NCBI RefSeq assembly: GCF_014202825.1
Contig: NZ_JACHHP010000001.1
Location: 124,001-188,000, forward strand
From: Chiayiivirga flava
Lineage (GTDB): Bacteria; Pseudomonadota; Gammaproteobacteria; Xanthomonadales; Xanthomonadaceae
Reading direction: 5' to 3'
DNA length: 64,000 bases
A program made the translations under genes and the position numbers. Each line of letters begins with the position of its first letter. Positions within the stretch are counted from its first letter, which is position 1. Positions 16,859 through 25,475 of this stretch are shown one piece after another. The notes under the pieces are model-generated. The model saw only the letters and a program-made list of their open reading frames with translations. It was not told the DNA's origin and ran no database searches.

Positions 16859-17776
16859 TCAGCCCCGGTCGTTCCCGAGCGCCTGCGCAAACGATGCGTA
16901 CCGCTGCCGGCAGCGCAGCGCAGTCGACGGAAAGTCCGAGAACACTCCGTCGACGCCGAGCGAGAACGCGAGATCGAGCTCGGCATCGATGCTGCGGACA
17001 CCGGGAGCGACGGCATCGTCGCGGTAGGTCCAGGCATGCACGCGCAGCCCGCGCGCATGCACCTCCTCGACCAGGCCCGTGCTGTCGCCGCGCGCATCCG
17101 CAAGCAGGCTCTTGTGCGCCCCGAATCCGTCGACATCGCCGCCGTGCAGACGCAGCGCGCGGCGCCAGTCGCTGCCCTGGTCGAGCAGCAGGAACACCGG
17201 CAATTCGGCCTGCTCCCGCAGCTGGCGCAGCGGCTCGATCTCGAAGCATTGCAGCCACAGCTGCACGCGCGCGGGATTGCGCTGCCGCGCGAGGGCCAAG
17301 AAGCGCGGCAGCGGATCGCGCCCGCGCGCGGCAAGCAGGCCGGGCGACTTCAGTTCCGGGTACAGCAGCACCGGCGCGTTGCGCTGGCGCGCTGCCGTCT
17401 CCGCCCACAGCAGCGCGGCGGCAAACGTGGGGATGCGGAATTCGCCATCGTGGCGGTGGTCGCGTTGCGGGAACGGCTGGGTGGCGCGCAGCTGGGCGAT
17501 CTCGGCCGCGTCGAAATCCTCGGCCCACCAGTCGCCGTCGCGCTTGCGCGCGGCAAACGCGGGATGCGCCGCGACGTCCGTGCTGCGCGCCAGGCCGCGA
17601 TCGTGCCGCACGATGAGCTGCAGGTCGCGGCTCACGACCAGGTCCGGTTCGACGACGTCGGCGCCCTGCTCCAGCGCGAGCGTGTACGCCTCCAGCGTGT
17701 GCTCCGGGCGCAGACCGCTGGCGCCGCGGTGGGCGATGATCCGCGGCGGCAGACCGTCCAGCGTGGACCAGGTCAC
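16859..17776 (-). CDS. glycerophosphodiester phosphodiesterase
   Basis: A 305-residue TIM-barrel GDPD. Catalytic and metal residues are visible as His16-Arg17 (IIAHRGASG), Glu43 and Asp45 (VEPDLV) and His58 (VRHDR), with the GlpQ-type insertion. It hydrolyses glycerophosphodiesters to sn-glycerol-3-phosphate and an alcohol. No signal peptide is obvious from this start, so it may be cytosolic. The GTG start overlaps the stop of the metallophosphoesterase as GTGA, giving a two-gene operon for phospholipid-derived phosphoesters. It is convergent with the C13 gene with 4 bp between them. Confidence 0.88.
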   Translation of the reverse strand: MTWSTLDGLPPRIIAHRGASGLRPEHTLEAYTLALEQGADVVEPDLVVSRDLQLIVRHDRGLARSTDVAAHPAFAARKRDGDWWAEDFDAAEIAQLRATQPFPQRDHRHDGEFRIPTFAAALLWAETAARQRNAPVLLYPELKSPGLLAARGRDPLPRFLALARQRNPARVQLWLQCFEIEPLRQLREQAELPVFLLLDQGSDWRRALRLHGGDVDGFGAHKSLLADARGDSTGLVEEVHARGLRVHAWTYRDDAVAPGVRSIDAELDLAFSLGVDGVFSDFPSTALRCRQRYASFAQALGNDRG

Positions 17777-19371
17777 GGCGCGGCGGACGGCGGAGCGTCG
17801 TCGAGGCGGTAGCCGGTGACGGCGCGGACCTCGCCGTCCCAGCGCGTGAAAGCCCGGACCTCGATGCGGTGCTCGCCGCTCGCAAGGTCGGTCGGCAGCG
17901 TGCCGCGCCACAGGTGGTGCGACACGTCGGCCGTCACGGAACGATCGAACGAGCGCAGCGTTGCGGAGAGATCGTCGAGCACGTTGAGCGCCGTCAGTGC
18001 CGGATCGGGCGCCTCGAGCCTGCGCATCGGAGTCCAGGCTCCGTCGTCGATCCGGTACTCCACGCGCGTGTCGTCCATGCCCATGTAGACATTGGCATGG
18101 ACGCCGAAGGCCGGATACGCACCGCGCCGCAACACCTTCGGCGCGCTCAGCAGCATCGCGCGCTGCGCGTCGGGCATGCCCGTGGCCACCCAGTGCATGC
18201 GGTATGCCTGCGGTGCGAACGCCACGCGCGCATAACCGTTCGGCGTGCCGTCGGCCATGCGTGCGTCGGGAATGCCGCGCTCGTCCGGCACGCCCGACCA
18301 GTAGCCGCCGCAGGCCGCACCCACGTTGTATTCGTGCAGGGGTTCGGCGCCGGTCCAGCCGCTGTCGGCACCGTGGAAGACGTGGCGCTGGGTGTGGCTG
18401 TGTCCGCTCAGCACCAGCGGCTGGCGGAACCGTGCAAGCAGGTCGAACAGCCGGAGACGGTCGGCGCGGCGGAAGGTTTCACCGGCGCCCGGAGCGTCGA
18501 ACAGCGGGATATGGACCGCGAGCACGACGCGATGGGTGTCGGGCAGCGTCGCGAGGTAACGTTCGAGGAACGCGAACTGGTCGTCGCCGATGCCGCCGAC
18601 GTAGGCCGGCTTTTGTCCCGGCAGGTAGATCACGTCGTCGAGCACGACGAAGGCGGTGCCGGGCTCTTCCCAGGCGTACGTGTCGGGCCCGAAGGTGTTG
18701 CGGAACGTCAGCGTGGAAGCGGCATCGTCGGGCACGTCGAAATCGATGTCGTGGTTGCCCGGGACGTACAGCCACGGCGTCCGCAGCCGCGCGGTGGCGC
18801 GGATCATCTGCGGGTAGAGCGAAAGATCGTCCTCGACCACGTCGCCCAAGGTGAGGCCGAGATCGGCCGCGGGCACGCCGGGCCGGTCGGCGAGCACGCT
18901 TTCGATGATGTCGCGCTCGAAGTACCCGGCCTGCAGGGCGGTCTTGGGCTGCGAATCGGCGAAGACCAGCACGTCGAGCTCCGCCGCGCTACGTGCCTGC
19001 CGCGTCAGGGCAACGTTAAACTTGCCTGTGGCGCGGGTTTTCGCGATGCCACCGTGGCGCGGCTTCAGCGAACCGCGCGGAACGTGGTGTCGCCAGAACG
19101 CCGGCAAACCGTTGCTGCGCACGGCGAACGCGTGGTCCGGCGGCTTGATCGCGAACACGGTGTCGCCGTCGCGGACGGGGATGCGATAGCGGCCGCCGCT
19201 GTCGGTGACGACGATGTCGCGGCCGTTCGACATCTTGACGCCGGCGACGCCGGGCTCGCGCGGATCGCGCCCGCCGTCGCCGTCGCGATCCTCGAACACG
19301 CGCCCGGACATCTGCGCGGCGGCCGCCGGAAACACGATGCACGACAGCAGCAGGAGCACGAGCCGCGGCAT
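17773..19371 (-). CDS. exported calcineurin-like metallophosphoesterase
   Basis: A 532-residue protein with a signal peptide (residues 1-19, ending AAA-Q). An N-terminal beta-sandwich follows (MetallophosN type, containing FEDRDGDGGRDPREPGVAG). The phosphoesterase domain has GDVVEDD, GNHD and SGHSHTQRH metal motifs, and a C-terminal MetallophosC-like domain closes the protein. A periplasmic phosphomonoesterase or phosphodiesterase is expected; the substrate is unknown. Translational coupling to the GDPD gene suggests successive steps on the same class of phosphoesters. Confidence 0.85.
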   Translation of the reverse strand: MPRLVLLLLSCIVFPAAAAQMSGRVFEDRDGDGGRDPREPGVAGVKMSNGRDIVVTDSGGRYRIPVRDGDTVFAIKPPDHAFAVRSNGLPAFWRHHVPRGSLKPRHGGIAKTRATGKFNVALTRQARSAAELDVLVFADSQPKTALQAGYFERDIIESVLADRPGVPAADLGLTLGDVVEDDLSLYPQMIRATARLRTPWLYVPGNHDIDFDVPDDAASTLTFRNTFGPDTYAWEEPGTAFVVLDDVIYLPGQKPAYVGGIGDDQFAFLERYLATLPDTHRVVLAVHIPLFDAPGAGETFRRADRLRLFDLLARFRQPLVLSGHSHTQRHVFHGADSGWTGAEPLHEYNVGAACGGYWSGVPDERGIPDARMADGTPNGYARVAFAPQAYRMHWVATGMPDAQRAMLLSAPKVLRRGAYPAFGVHANVYMGMDDTRVEYRIDDGAWTPMRRLEAPDPALTALNVLDDLSATLRSFDRSVTADVSHHLWRGTLPTDLASGEHRIEVRAFTRWDGEVRAVTGYRLDDAPPSAAP

Positions 19372-19397
19372 GGGACGTCCGACGTGCGCGCGGCCCG

Positions 19398-20297
19398 TCA
19401 GTAGTTGCACTGGAAGTAGACGACGTCGCTCTGGTTGAGCGCGATCGCCTGGCCGAGGCTGATCGCCCCCGACTTGCGCAGATGCACCTCGTCGCGGTGC
19501 AGCCGCATTTCCTCGTCGTCGCCCAGTTTGAGGTAGGTGGCATTGGTGCTGCGGTCGGCCAGCACGAAGTAGCCCTTCTTGAACTCGATCGTCGCATGCG
19601 TGCGGCTGACCCACTCGGCGTCGACCACGAGAGCATTGGACGCGTCGCGCCCCATCATGAAGATCGGCGAATTCTCGTTCAGCTCGATGACCTGGCCGCG
19701 GAACCGCAGCGTGAGTTTCACTTCGGTGGTGCCGCCGTCGTCGATGCGGATGGCGCGCTGCACGGTGGTGATGTTGGAGGTGTCTTCCTGCCAGATGACG
19801 TCGACGATCTCGATCGGCAGCAGCTTGCCGCTGACGCGCGCGCGGCCGAGGCTGCGGCTGCGGATGGCGCCGACGTTGGTCAGGCCCTTCAGCGTGCTGG
19901 CCGTGGTGACGATCTGCTCGCGCTTGGCGAGCGAGGCCATGCGAGCGGCGGTGTTGACGGCGTCGCCGTAGACGTCGCCGTCCTCGACCAACGTGTCGCC
20001 GTGGTGCATGCCGATGCGGATGCCGAGGTTGTCGCGCACGAAGACGATGTCCTGCGCCATGCGGCGCTGCATGTCGCACGCCGCCATCACGCCGTTCATG
20101 GCGCCCGGGAAGGTGCACATGATTTCGTCGCCGATGGTCTTGATGACCTTGCCGCCGTGCCGCGCCGCCACGTCGGACAGGGCATCGAGCACCGCCGAGA
20201 TCATGCGCCGGGCCTCGACGTCGCCGCGCTGCTCGAACAGCTTGGTGCTGCCGCTGACATCGGCGAAGAGGATCGCGAGGGCTTGGGTCTGCGTCAT
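19398..20297 (-). CDS. class III adenylate/guanylate cyclase fused to an FHA domain
   Basis: A 299-residue protein. Residues 5-180 form a class III cyclase homology domain with metal-binding Asp13 (FADVSGST) and Asp57 (TIGDEIM). Lys53 is a candidate base-recognition residue, and Asn115 and Arg119 are transition-state residues (GDAVNTAARM). Residues about 200-290 are an FHA domain with GRDASNALVV and SRTHATIEF; the usual NGT motif reads STNATY. It probably makes cAMP under control of a phosphothreonine partner. It is soluble, with no membrane segment. The upstream spacer holds a long inverted repeat. The stop lies 27 bp before the phosphoesterase start, so co-transcription is possible. Confidence 0.85.
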   Translation of the reverse strand: MTQTQALAILFADVSGSTKLFEQRGDVEARRMISAVLDALSDVAARHGGKVIKTIGDEIMCTFPGAMNGVMAACDMQRRMAQDIVFVRDNLGIRIGMHHGDTLVEDGDVYGDAVNTAARMASLAKREQIVTTASTLKGLTNVGAIRSRSLGRARVSGKLLPIEIVDVIWQEDTSNITTVQRAIRIDDGGTTEVKLTLRFRGQVIELNENSPIFMMGRDASNALVVDAEWVSRTHATIEFKKGYFVLADRSTNATYLKLGDDEEMRLHRDEVHLRKSGAISLGQAIALNQSDVVYFQCNY

Positions 20298-20390
20298 GAC
20301 CGGAACATCATAGGCGAATCGTGTGGCGGGCTCCAGACGGTTTGCAGAGTCGCGCCACGACGCTGCGCACGGGGTTCCGATCGCCCCTCA

Positions 20391-20488
20391 CCGTCGTCCC
20401 GGCGAAAGCCGGGACCCGGTGGCGTTGCTCTTCCACGCCCGTCCGAGAGAGCCACGCCACTGGGTCCCGGCTTTCGCCGGGACGACGG
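20391..20488. repeat. long inverted repeat, second REP-like family
   Basis: CCGTCGTCCCGGCGAAAGCC begins the left arm (20391-20425). The right arm (20451-20488) is its reverse complement with one mismatch in about 34 bases, and about 25 bp separate them. Each arm also contains its own small palindrome (CCCGGCGAAAGCCGGG). The element lies between the E1 dehydrogenase and cyclase genes. It is unrelated in sequence to the GGGAGAAGG family. Confidence 0.8.
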
Positions 20489-20517
20489 GGGCGCCACCAT
20501 CCCGATATCGCGGAGGC

Positions 20518-22779
20518 TCAGGCCAGCTCCGCTGCCGCATTAACGATGTCGTCATCCCCCGGCAGCACCAGCAGCGCCGCACCGGCCAGGGGCGTGTACG
20601 TGTCCGCGCCCACGACGCGCCGCAGCGGCGTCGCACCCGAACCGCCTTCGACGATCGCGGTGATCACGCCCTCGCCCACGCCGGCGCTGTGGCGGCCTTC
20701 GTCGACGACGAGGATGCGCTTGGCGCCTTTCGCCTGCGCCGCGATGAACGCCTCGTTGAGCGGCACCAGCCAGCGCAGGTCGACCACGCGCACCCGCCAG
20801 CCGTGCGCGGCCTCGATCGCGCGCGCCGCGCGCAGGCTCATCGGGATGCCGTTGCCGTAGCTGAAGATCACTAGGTCGTCGGCGTCGTCGTTGTAGACGC
20901 GACCTTCGCCCAGCGGCATCGCCTGGTCCGGCGCCGGGTACGGAAACAGCCATTGGCCGTCGCCGGCCTCGTGCAGGTCCTTGGTCATGTAGAGCGCGAT
21001 CGGTTCGAGGAACACCGTCACGCGGCCGTCCACGCGCGCGAGTGCCGCCAGCGTGCGCAGCATCGTCGCGGCGTCGTCGCCGCGGCTCGGGCAACCGACC
21101 ACGAGGCCCGGGATGTCGCGCAGCGCGGTGATCGAGTTGTCGTTGTGGAAGTGCCCGCCGAAACCCTTCTGGTAACCGAGGCCGGCAATGCGCACCAGCA
21201 TCGGATTGCGGTACTGGTCGTTGGAGAAGAACTGCAGCGAGGCCGCTTCGCCGCGAATCTGGTCGCAGGCGTTGTGGAAGTACGCGAGGTACTGGATTTC
21301 GGGCACGGGCAGCATGCCCATGTTGGCGTAACCCTGCGCGAGGCCGAGGATCATGGTCTCGTCGAGCAGCGTGTTGAACACGCGGGCGTTCTTGAAGGTC
21401 TTGTGCAGGCCTTTGGTCACCGTGTAGACGCCGCCCTTCTGCGCCACGTCCTCGCCGAACAGCAGCGTGTCCGGGTACTTGGCGAAGAGGTCGTGCAGCG
21501 CGTTGTTGATCTGGATCGCGAGGTGCCGCGGCGGCTGGCGCTCTGGCAGTTTGTCCTCGCCGCCGAAGACGGCGATGCGCTTGTCGGTGTCGGTGACGCG
21601 TTCGGCTTCGGCCTTGACGGCATCGGGCGTGTACGGTGCGAGCGGGCGCACGACTTCGGCCAGCGTGGTGATCTTGGTGCGGCGGTCGGCTTCGTCGGCG
21701 GCGGCGAAGCACTTGGCGCGGATGTCCTCGTACTTGGCGATCAGCGCGTCCTTCGAGTACAGACCCGATTCGAGCGCGATCGCGGCGCTGCGCAGCAGCG
21801 GATCGGTGGCTTCGACGGCGCACAGTTCCTCGATGCTGCGCCATTCGATTTCGAAATCGGTGCCGGCGTGGCCCATGATGCGGGTGGTGCGCAGGTGCAG
21901 GAACGTGGGGCGGCGCGTGGTGCGGCAGTGTTCGACGGCGCGCTGCACTTGGGTGTAACCCTCGGCAACGTCGAGACCGTCGGCGTAGAAATAATCCAGG
22001 TCGCGGCGGCCGGAGAAATTGGCCGCGATCCAGCCCCCCGGCGTCTTCACCGAGATGCCGATGCCGTTGTCTTCGCAGACGAACAGCACGGGCGCCGGGA
22101 GCTTCTGGTACGCGGTCCACGCGGCGGCGTTGAACGCGGTCTGCGCGGTGGCGTGGTTGCTCGATGCGTCGCCGAACGAGCAGATCGCGATGGAGTCCGC
22201 GGGAACCGGCAAGGTGTGGCCAATGCGGCGCGCCTGTTCGATCGCGATGGCCGTGCCCAGCGCCTTGGGCAGGTGCGACGCGATGGTGGAGGTCTGCGGC
22301 AACACCCACAACGGCTTCGAGCCCCACACCTTGTGGCGGCCGCCGGACGCGGGATCTTCCGCACTCGCCGCAAAGCTCAGCGCCGAATCCATGATCGGAT
22401 CCATCCCCGGCAGCTTGCGGAAGCGCTCGGCCATGAACGCACCGGAACGGTAGTGAAGGAACGCCGGATCGGTGTGCCGCGTCAGCCGCGCCACCATCGC
22501 GTTGCCTTCGTGGCCGCTGGAGCCGATGGTGTAGAACACCTTGTTCTTCACGCGCAGCACGCGCGCCATCAGGTCGAGATGGCGCGAGACCAGCTGCGAT
22601 TCGAACAGCGCTTCGAAGTCCGCGGCGGTGGCGCCGCTGCCGTCGAGCACAGCTTCATGCGCGGCCGGCTTCGCATCGGCACGGCCGTTCCAGCCTTGCA
22701 CGAATTCGATGAAGTTCTGGTCGCAGATTTCGGCGCGATTGAGGCCGCGCATGCGGGCGGGGATCGGTTGGGCAGCCAT
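20518..22779 (-). CDS. 2-oxoacid dehydrogenase E1 component, fused alpha and beta subunits
   Basis: A 753-residue protein joining the alpha and beta chains of a branched-chain/acetoin-type E1. The alpha part (about 40-370) has YRSGAFMAERF, the thiamine-diphosphate motif starting GDASSNH and ending CEDNGIGIS, and the phosphorylation-loop-like segment MGHAGTDFE. The beta part (about 420-750) has LFGEDVAQKGGVYTVTKGL, the conserved EIQYLAYF and FGGHFHNDNS, and the C-terminal transketolase domain. It decarboxylates a 2-oxoacid and passes the acyl group to an E2. No E2 or E3 gene is adjacent, so the substrate (branched-chain or other) is not fixed. Confidence 0.85.
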   Translation of the reverse strand: MAAQPIPARMRGLNRAEICDQNFIEFVQGWNGRADAKPAAHEAVLDGSGATAADFEALFESQLVSRHLDLMARVLRVKNKVFYTIGSSGHEGNAMVARLTRHTDPAFLHYRSGAFMAERFRKLPGMDPIMDSALSFAASAEDPASGGRHKVWGSKPLWVLPQTSTIASHLPKALGTAIAIEQARRIGHTLPVPADSIAICSFGDASSNHATAQTAFNAAAWTAYQKLPAPVLFVCEDNGIGISVKTPGGWIAANFSGRRDLDYFYADGLDVAEGYTQVQRAVEHCRTTRRPTFLHLRTTRIMGHAGTDFEIEWRSIEELCAVEATDPLLRSAAIALESGLYSKDALIAKYEDIRAKCFAAADEADRRTKITTLAEVVRPLAPYTPDAVKAEAERVTDTDKRIAVFGGEDKLPERQPPRHLAIQINNALHDLFAKYPDTLLFGEDVAQKGGVYTVTKGLHKTFKNARVFNTLLDETMILGLAQGYANMGMLPVPEIQYLAYFHNACDQIRGEAASLQFFSNDQYRNPMLVRIAGLGYQKGFGGHFHNDNSITALRDIPGLVVGCPSRGDDAATMLRTLAALARVDGRVTVFLEPIALYMTKDLHEAGDGQWLFPYPAPDQAMPLGEGRVYNDDADDLVIFSYGNGIPMSLRAARAIEAAHGWRVRVVDLRWLVPLNEAFIAAQAKGAKRILVVDEGRHSAGVGEGVITAIVEGGSGATPLRRVVGADTYTPLAGAALLVLPGDDDIVNAAAELA

Positions 22780-22799
22780 TGTTCGGGTCCTGAACGTGA

Positions 22800-22824
22800 C
22801 ATGCCCGCGGGAGGCGCGGGCATG
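22800..22824 (-). terminator. hairpin between the GNAT and E1 genes
   Basis: CATGCCCGCG and its exact complement form a 10-bp stem around a 5-nt loop, in the spacer after the gcdH-GNAT transcript. There is no T-tract, so it may be a Rho-assisted or processing hairpin. Confidence 0.45.
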
Positions 22825-22852
22825 GTGGTAGCGGTGTCGAAAGGTGTGGGTG

Positions 22853-23413
22853 TCAGCGGCGCCGGGCGCGCCACTCCTCGCGCGTCTGGCCCCAGATGTC
22901 GACGGGCAGATCGCCGTAGGGCGCCGGCAGGCGGCCTGGACCGCGATGGCGCGCGCCGAGGCGTTCGGCGAGGCGGATCGACGCGTGGTTGGTCGGTGCG
23001 ATGGTGTGGATGATCTCGGTCCAGCCGAGCGTGTCGAAGGCCCAGTCCATCGCGGCGGTGGCGCCTTCGGCGGCGTAGCCCTTGCCCTCGAACTCGCGCA
23101 GCAGGCCCCAGCCCACTTCCGTGCCCGGCCAGTCGGCCGGCATCCACGGACCGAGGCGGCCGATCCAGCGGCCGCTGGCCTTCTCGATGACGGAAAACAT
23201 CGCGAAGCCTTCGAGGTGCCACGCGCCCGCCATCGAGGTGAGCGCGCGCCACACCTGCGAGCGCGCCTGCACGCCGCCCAGATGCGTCATCGTGGCCGCA
23301 TCGGAGGCGAACGCGCAGAAGGCGTCCAGATCCTGCATCCCGGGCGGGCGCAGGATCAGGCGCTCGGTTTCGAGCACCGGGCCGTCCGCAAACGCTGGCC
23401 GATCAGAACGCAT
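22853..23413 (-). CDS. GNAT-family N-acetyltransferase (RimJ/RimL type)
   Basis: A 186-residue acetyltransferase fold. The N-terminal LETERLILRP strand-loop is typical of RimJ/RimL-like enzymes. The acetyl-CoA-binding region LREFEGKGYAAEG and the C-terminal NHASIRLAERLGA motif are present. It may acetylate a protein N terminus or a small amine; the substrate is not predictable. Its ATG lies inside the end of the glutaryl-CoA dehydrogenase gene (11-bp overlap), so translation is coupled. A role in the same pathway is not established. Confidence 0.85.
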   Translation of the reverse strand: MRSDRPAFADGPVLETERLILRPPGMQDLDAFCAFASDAATMTHLGGVQARSQVWRALTSMAGAWHLEGFAMFSVIEKASGRWIGRLGPWMPADWPGTEVGWGLLREFEGKGYAAEGATAAMDWAFDTLGWTEIIHTIAPTNHASIRLAERLGARHRGPGRLPAPYGDLPVDIWGQTREEWRARRR

Positions 23414-24569
23414 TGATGCCCGTGACTTCGCGGCCGATCACGAGCTGGTGCACGGTTTCCGTGCCTTCGTACGTGATGACGGATTCGAGGTTCAGCGCGT
23501 GGCGGATCGGCGAGTACTCGGTGGTGATGCCGGCGCCGCCGAGGATGTCGCGGGCTTCGCGCGCGATGTCGATGGCCATGCGGCAGTTGTTCCACTTCGC
23601 CAGCGACACCTGCGCCGGCTGCATGGTGCCCGCGTCCTTCAGGCGGCCGAGCTGCAGCGACAGCAGCTGCGCCAGCGTGATGCGGCGCGCCATGTCGGCG
23701 AGCTTGAGCTGCACCGCCTGCGTGGCCGCGATCGGGCGATTGAACAGCACGCGGTCCTTCGCGTAGTTGTTGGCTTCGGTCAGGCAGGCGATGGCGGCGC
23801 CGATCGGGCCCCAGGTGATGCCGTAGCGCGCCTGCGTGAGGCAGCCGAGCGGGCCCTTGAGGCCCTTCACGTTCGGCAGGCGGTTGCTGTCCGGGATGCG
23901 CACGTTGTCGAAGAACAGGCCGGACGTCACCGACGCACGCAGGCTCATCTTGTGCTTGATCACCTGCGCGGTGAACCCGGGCGTGTCCGTGGGCACGATG
24001 AAGCTCTGGATGCCTTCCTCGGTCTGCGCCCAGACGATGGCGATCTGCGCAACGTTGCCGTTGGTGATCCACATCTTGGCGCCGTTGATGACCCAGTCGC
24101 CGCCGTCCTTTTTGGCGTAGGTCTTCATGTTGGCCGGGTCCGAGCCGCCGTGCGGTTCGGTGAGGCCGAAGCAGCCGATCACCTCGCCCGCGGCCATGCG
24201 CGGCAGCCATTCGCGGCGCTGTTCTTCCGAGCCGTAGGCGTAGATCGGATACATGCAGAGCGAGCTCTGCACCGAGACGAAGCTGCGGATGCCTGAATCG
24301 CCGCGTTCGAGTTCCTGGCAGATCAGCCCGTAGGAGACGCCGTTGAGGCCGGCGCAGCCGTACTCTTCCGGCAGCGACGAGCCGAGCAGGCCGAGGCTTG
24401 CAATCTCGGGAATCAGTTCCTTCGGAAAGCGGCCTTCGTCGAAGCAATCGCCGATGATCGGCAGCACGCGTTCGTCGGTGAAGCGCGCGACGGTGTCCTG
24501 CACCGCGCGTTCTTCCTCGCTGAGCTGGGAACGGATGTCGAAAAGATCGGTGGGGTTCAACGCGGGCAT
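23403..24569 (-). CDS. gcdH: glutaryl-CoA dehydrogenase
   Basis: A 388-residue acyl-CoA dehydrogenase. The FAD-contact regions GCFGLTEPHGGSDP and KMWITNG are present. The catalytic glutamate is in TYEGTETVHQL (near residue 368), followed by the terminal GREVTGINAF characteristic of glutaryl-CoA dehydrogenases. It oxidatively decarboxylates glutaryl-CoA to crotonyl-CoA in lysine and tryptophan breakdown. It leads a two-gene unit with the GNAT gene. The length and N-terminal DLFDIRSQLSEEER fit the family. Confidence 0.9.
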   Translation of the reverse strand: MPALNPTDLFDIRSQLSEEERAVQDTVARFTDERVLPIIGDCFDEGRFPKELIPEIASLGLLGSSLPEEYGCAGLNGVSYGLICQELERGDSGIRSFVSVQSSLCMYPIYAYGSEEQRREWLPRMAAGEVIGCFGLTEPHGGSDPANMKTYAKKDGGDWVINGAKMWITNGNVAQIAIVWAQTEEGIQSFIVPTDTPGFTAQVIKHKMSLRASVTSGLFFDNVRIPDSNRLPNVKGLKGPLGCLTQARYGITWGPIGAAIACLTEANNYAKDRVLFNRPIAATQAVQLKLADMARRITLAQLLSLQLGRLKDAGTMQPAQVSLAKWNNCRMAIDIAREARDILGGAGITTEYSPIRHALNLESVITYEGTETVHQLVIGREVTGINAF

Positions 24570-24646
24570 GGCGGACGCTCGACGGCAGGGCGCGCGGGGC
24601 GCGCGCGTTAGCCGGATAGTCTACCTTCGCTAGGCCCACAACGCAT

Positions 24647-24674
24647 GCGGGCGCGGCCTTGCGACCGCGCCCGC
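24647..24674 (-). terminator. GC-rich hairpin after the glycine-zipper operon
   Basis: GCGGGCGCGG and its exact complement make a 10-bp stem with an 8-nt loop, 27 bp downstream of the glycine-zipper gene on the minus strand. There is no T-tract. Confidence 0.4.
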
Positions 24675-24701
24675 CGAGATGTGGAAACGTTTCCCGTGCG
24701 G

Positions 24702-25400
24702 CTATCGACGCTGCGGCGCGTCCTGCACGACACGATCGGTGGCCACGACCACGGCACCGTCGACCACCGGCAGCCGGTCGCCGGGCTCCTCGGCCATGCG
24801 CACGGAGCGCTCGACCCCGTTGTAGCGATAGGTCACGTCGTAGCCCACCACCGTGTCGCGCTCGCCCAGTGCGATCGTGTCGCCGGGTTCGCTGTCGACC
24901 TGGGTCTGGCCACGCTCGCCATCGTCGGTGCGGTAATCGACCTTGTAGCCGACGATGCCCTCCTTGGCCTCGTTGATGGTCTGGCAATCGCGCTGCGCCC
25001 GGTTCACCACCCGCCCGCCGACATGGCGACGGTCGACTTCGCGACCCGCATACCCGCCTGCAACCGCGCCGGCGACCGTCGCGAGCTTGCGGCCGTCGCC
25101 ACCGCCGACCTGGTTGCCCAGCAGGCCGCCGATCACCGCACCGGCGACGGTGCCGCCGACGTTGCCATCGCGCTCGGGCAAACGCTCCTGCACCACACGG
25201 TCGCTGCACACCTCGCGCGGCACCGAAGACACGCCGCGGACCGGCTCGGCCGACAACACCTGCGCATGCACCATCTGCGGTTGCACGATGGGCTCAGCGC
25301 GCACCACCTCGGCATAGTCGCCGCGGGCGGTGGTGTAGGCGGCCGCAGCGGCTCCGGCGACAAGCACCGCACCGGCGCCGATCATCGCGTAACGATTCAT
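24702..25400 (-). CDS. glycine-zipper 2TM-type envelope protein
   Basis: A 232-residue protein with an N-terminal hydrophobic segment (residues 4-22, MIGAGAVLVAGAAAAAYTT). A glycine-zipper pair near residues 85-125 reads GTVAGAVIGGLLGNQVGGG and GRKLATVAGAVAGGYAG. The C-terminal part (about 150-232) is a soluble domain containing GYKVDYRTDDGERG. Such proteins associate with or insert in the outer membrane; a precise role is unknown. A GGAGG element precedes the ATG. It lies 75 bp downstream of a paralogue sharing the zipper, suggesting tandem duplication and one transcript. Confidence 0.8.
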   Translation of the reverse strand: MNRYAMIGAGAVLVAGAAAAAYTTARGDYAEVVRAEPIVQPQMVHAQVLSAEPVRGVSSVPREVCSDRVVQERLPERDGNVGGTVAGAVIGGLLGNQVGGGDGRKLATVAGAVAGGYAGREVDRRHVGGRVVNRAQRDCQTINEAKEGIVGYKVDYRTDDGERGQTQVDSEPGDTIALGERDTVVGYDVTYRYNGVERSVRMAEEPGDRLPVVDGAVVVATDRVVQDAPQRR

Positions 25401-25475
25401 ATAAACCTCCAGCAATTCCGTCACAAAGCGAGGCGCGGGCCGCATGCCGGCGCCTGCGCGGGAGAGTGGCCCGCC

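Noticed and set aside
15223-17334. Open frame of about 700 codons on the minus strand across mtnC, the C13 peptidase and part of the phosphodiesterase gene
   Set aside because: It mirrors real genes in another frame, is low in complexity, and lacks a start context.
20953-23013. Long plus-strand frame opposite the E1 and GNAT genes
   Set aside because: The minus strand carries the recognisable E1 and acetyltransferase; the plus-strand product has no domain.
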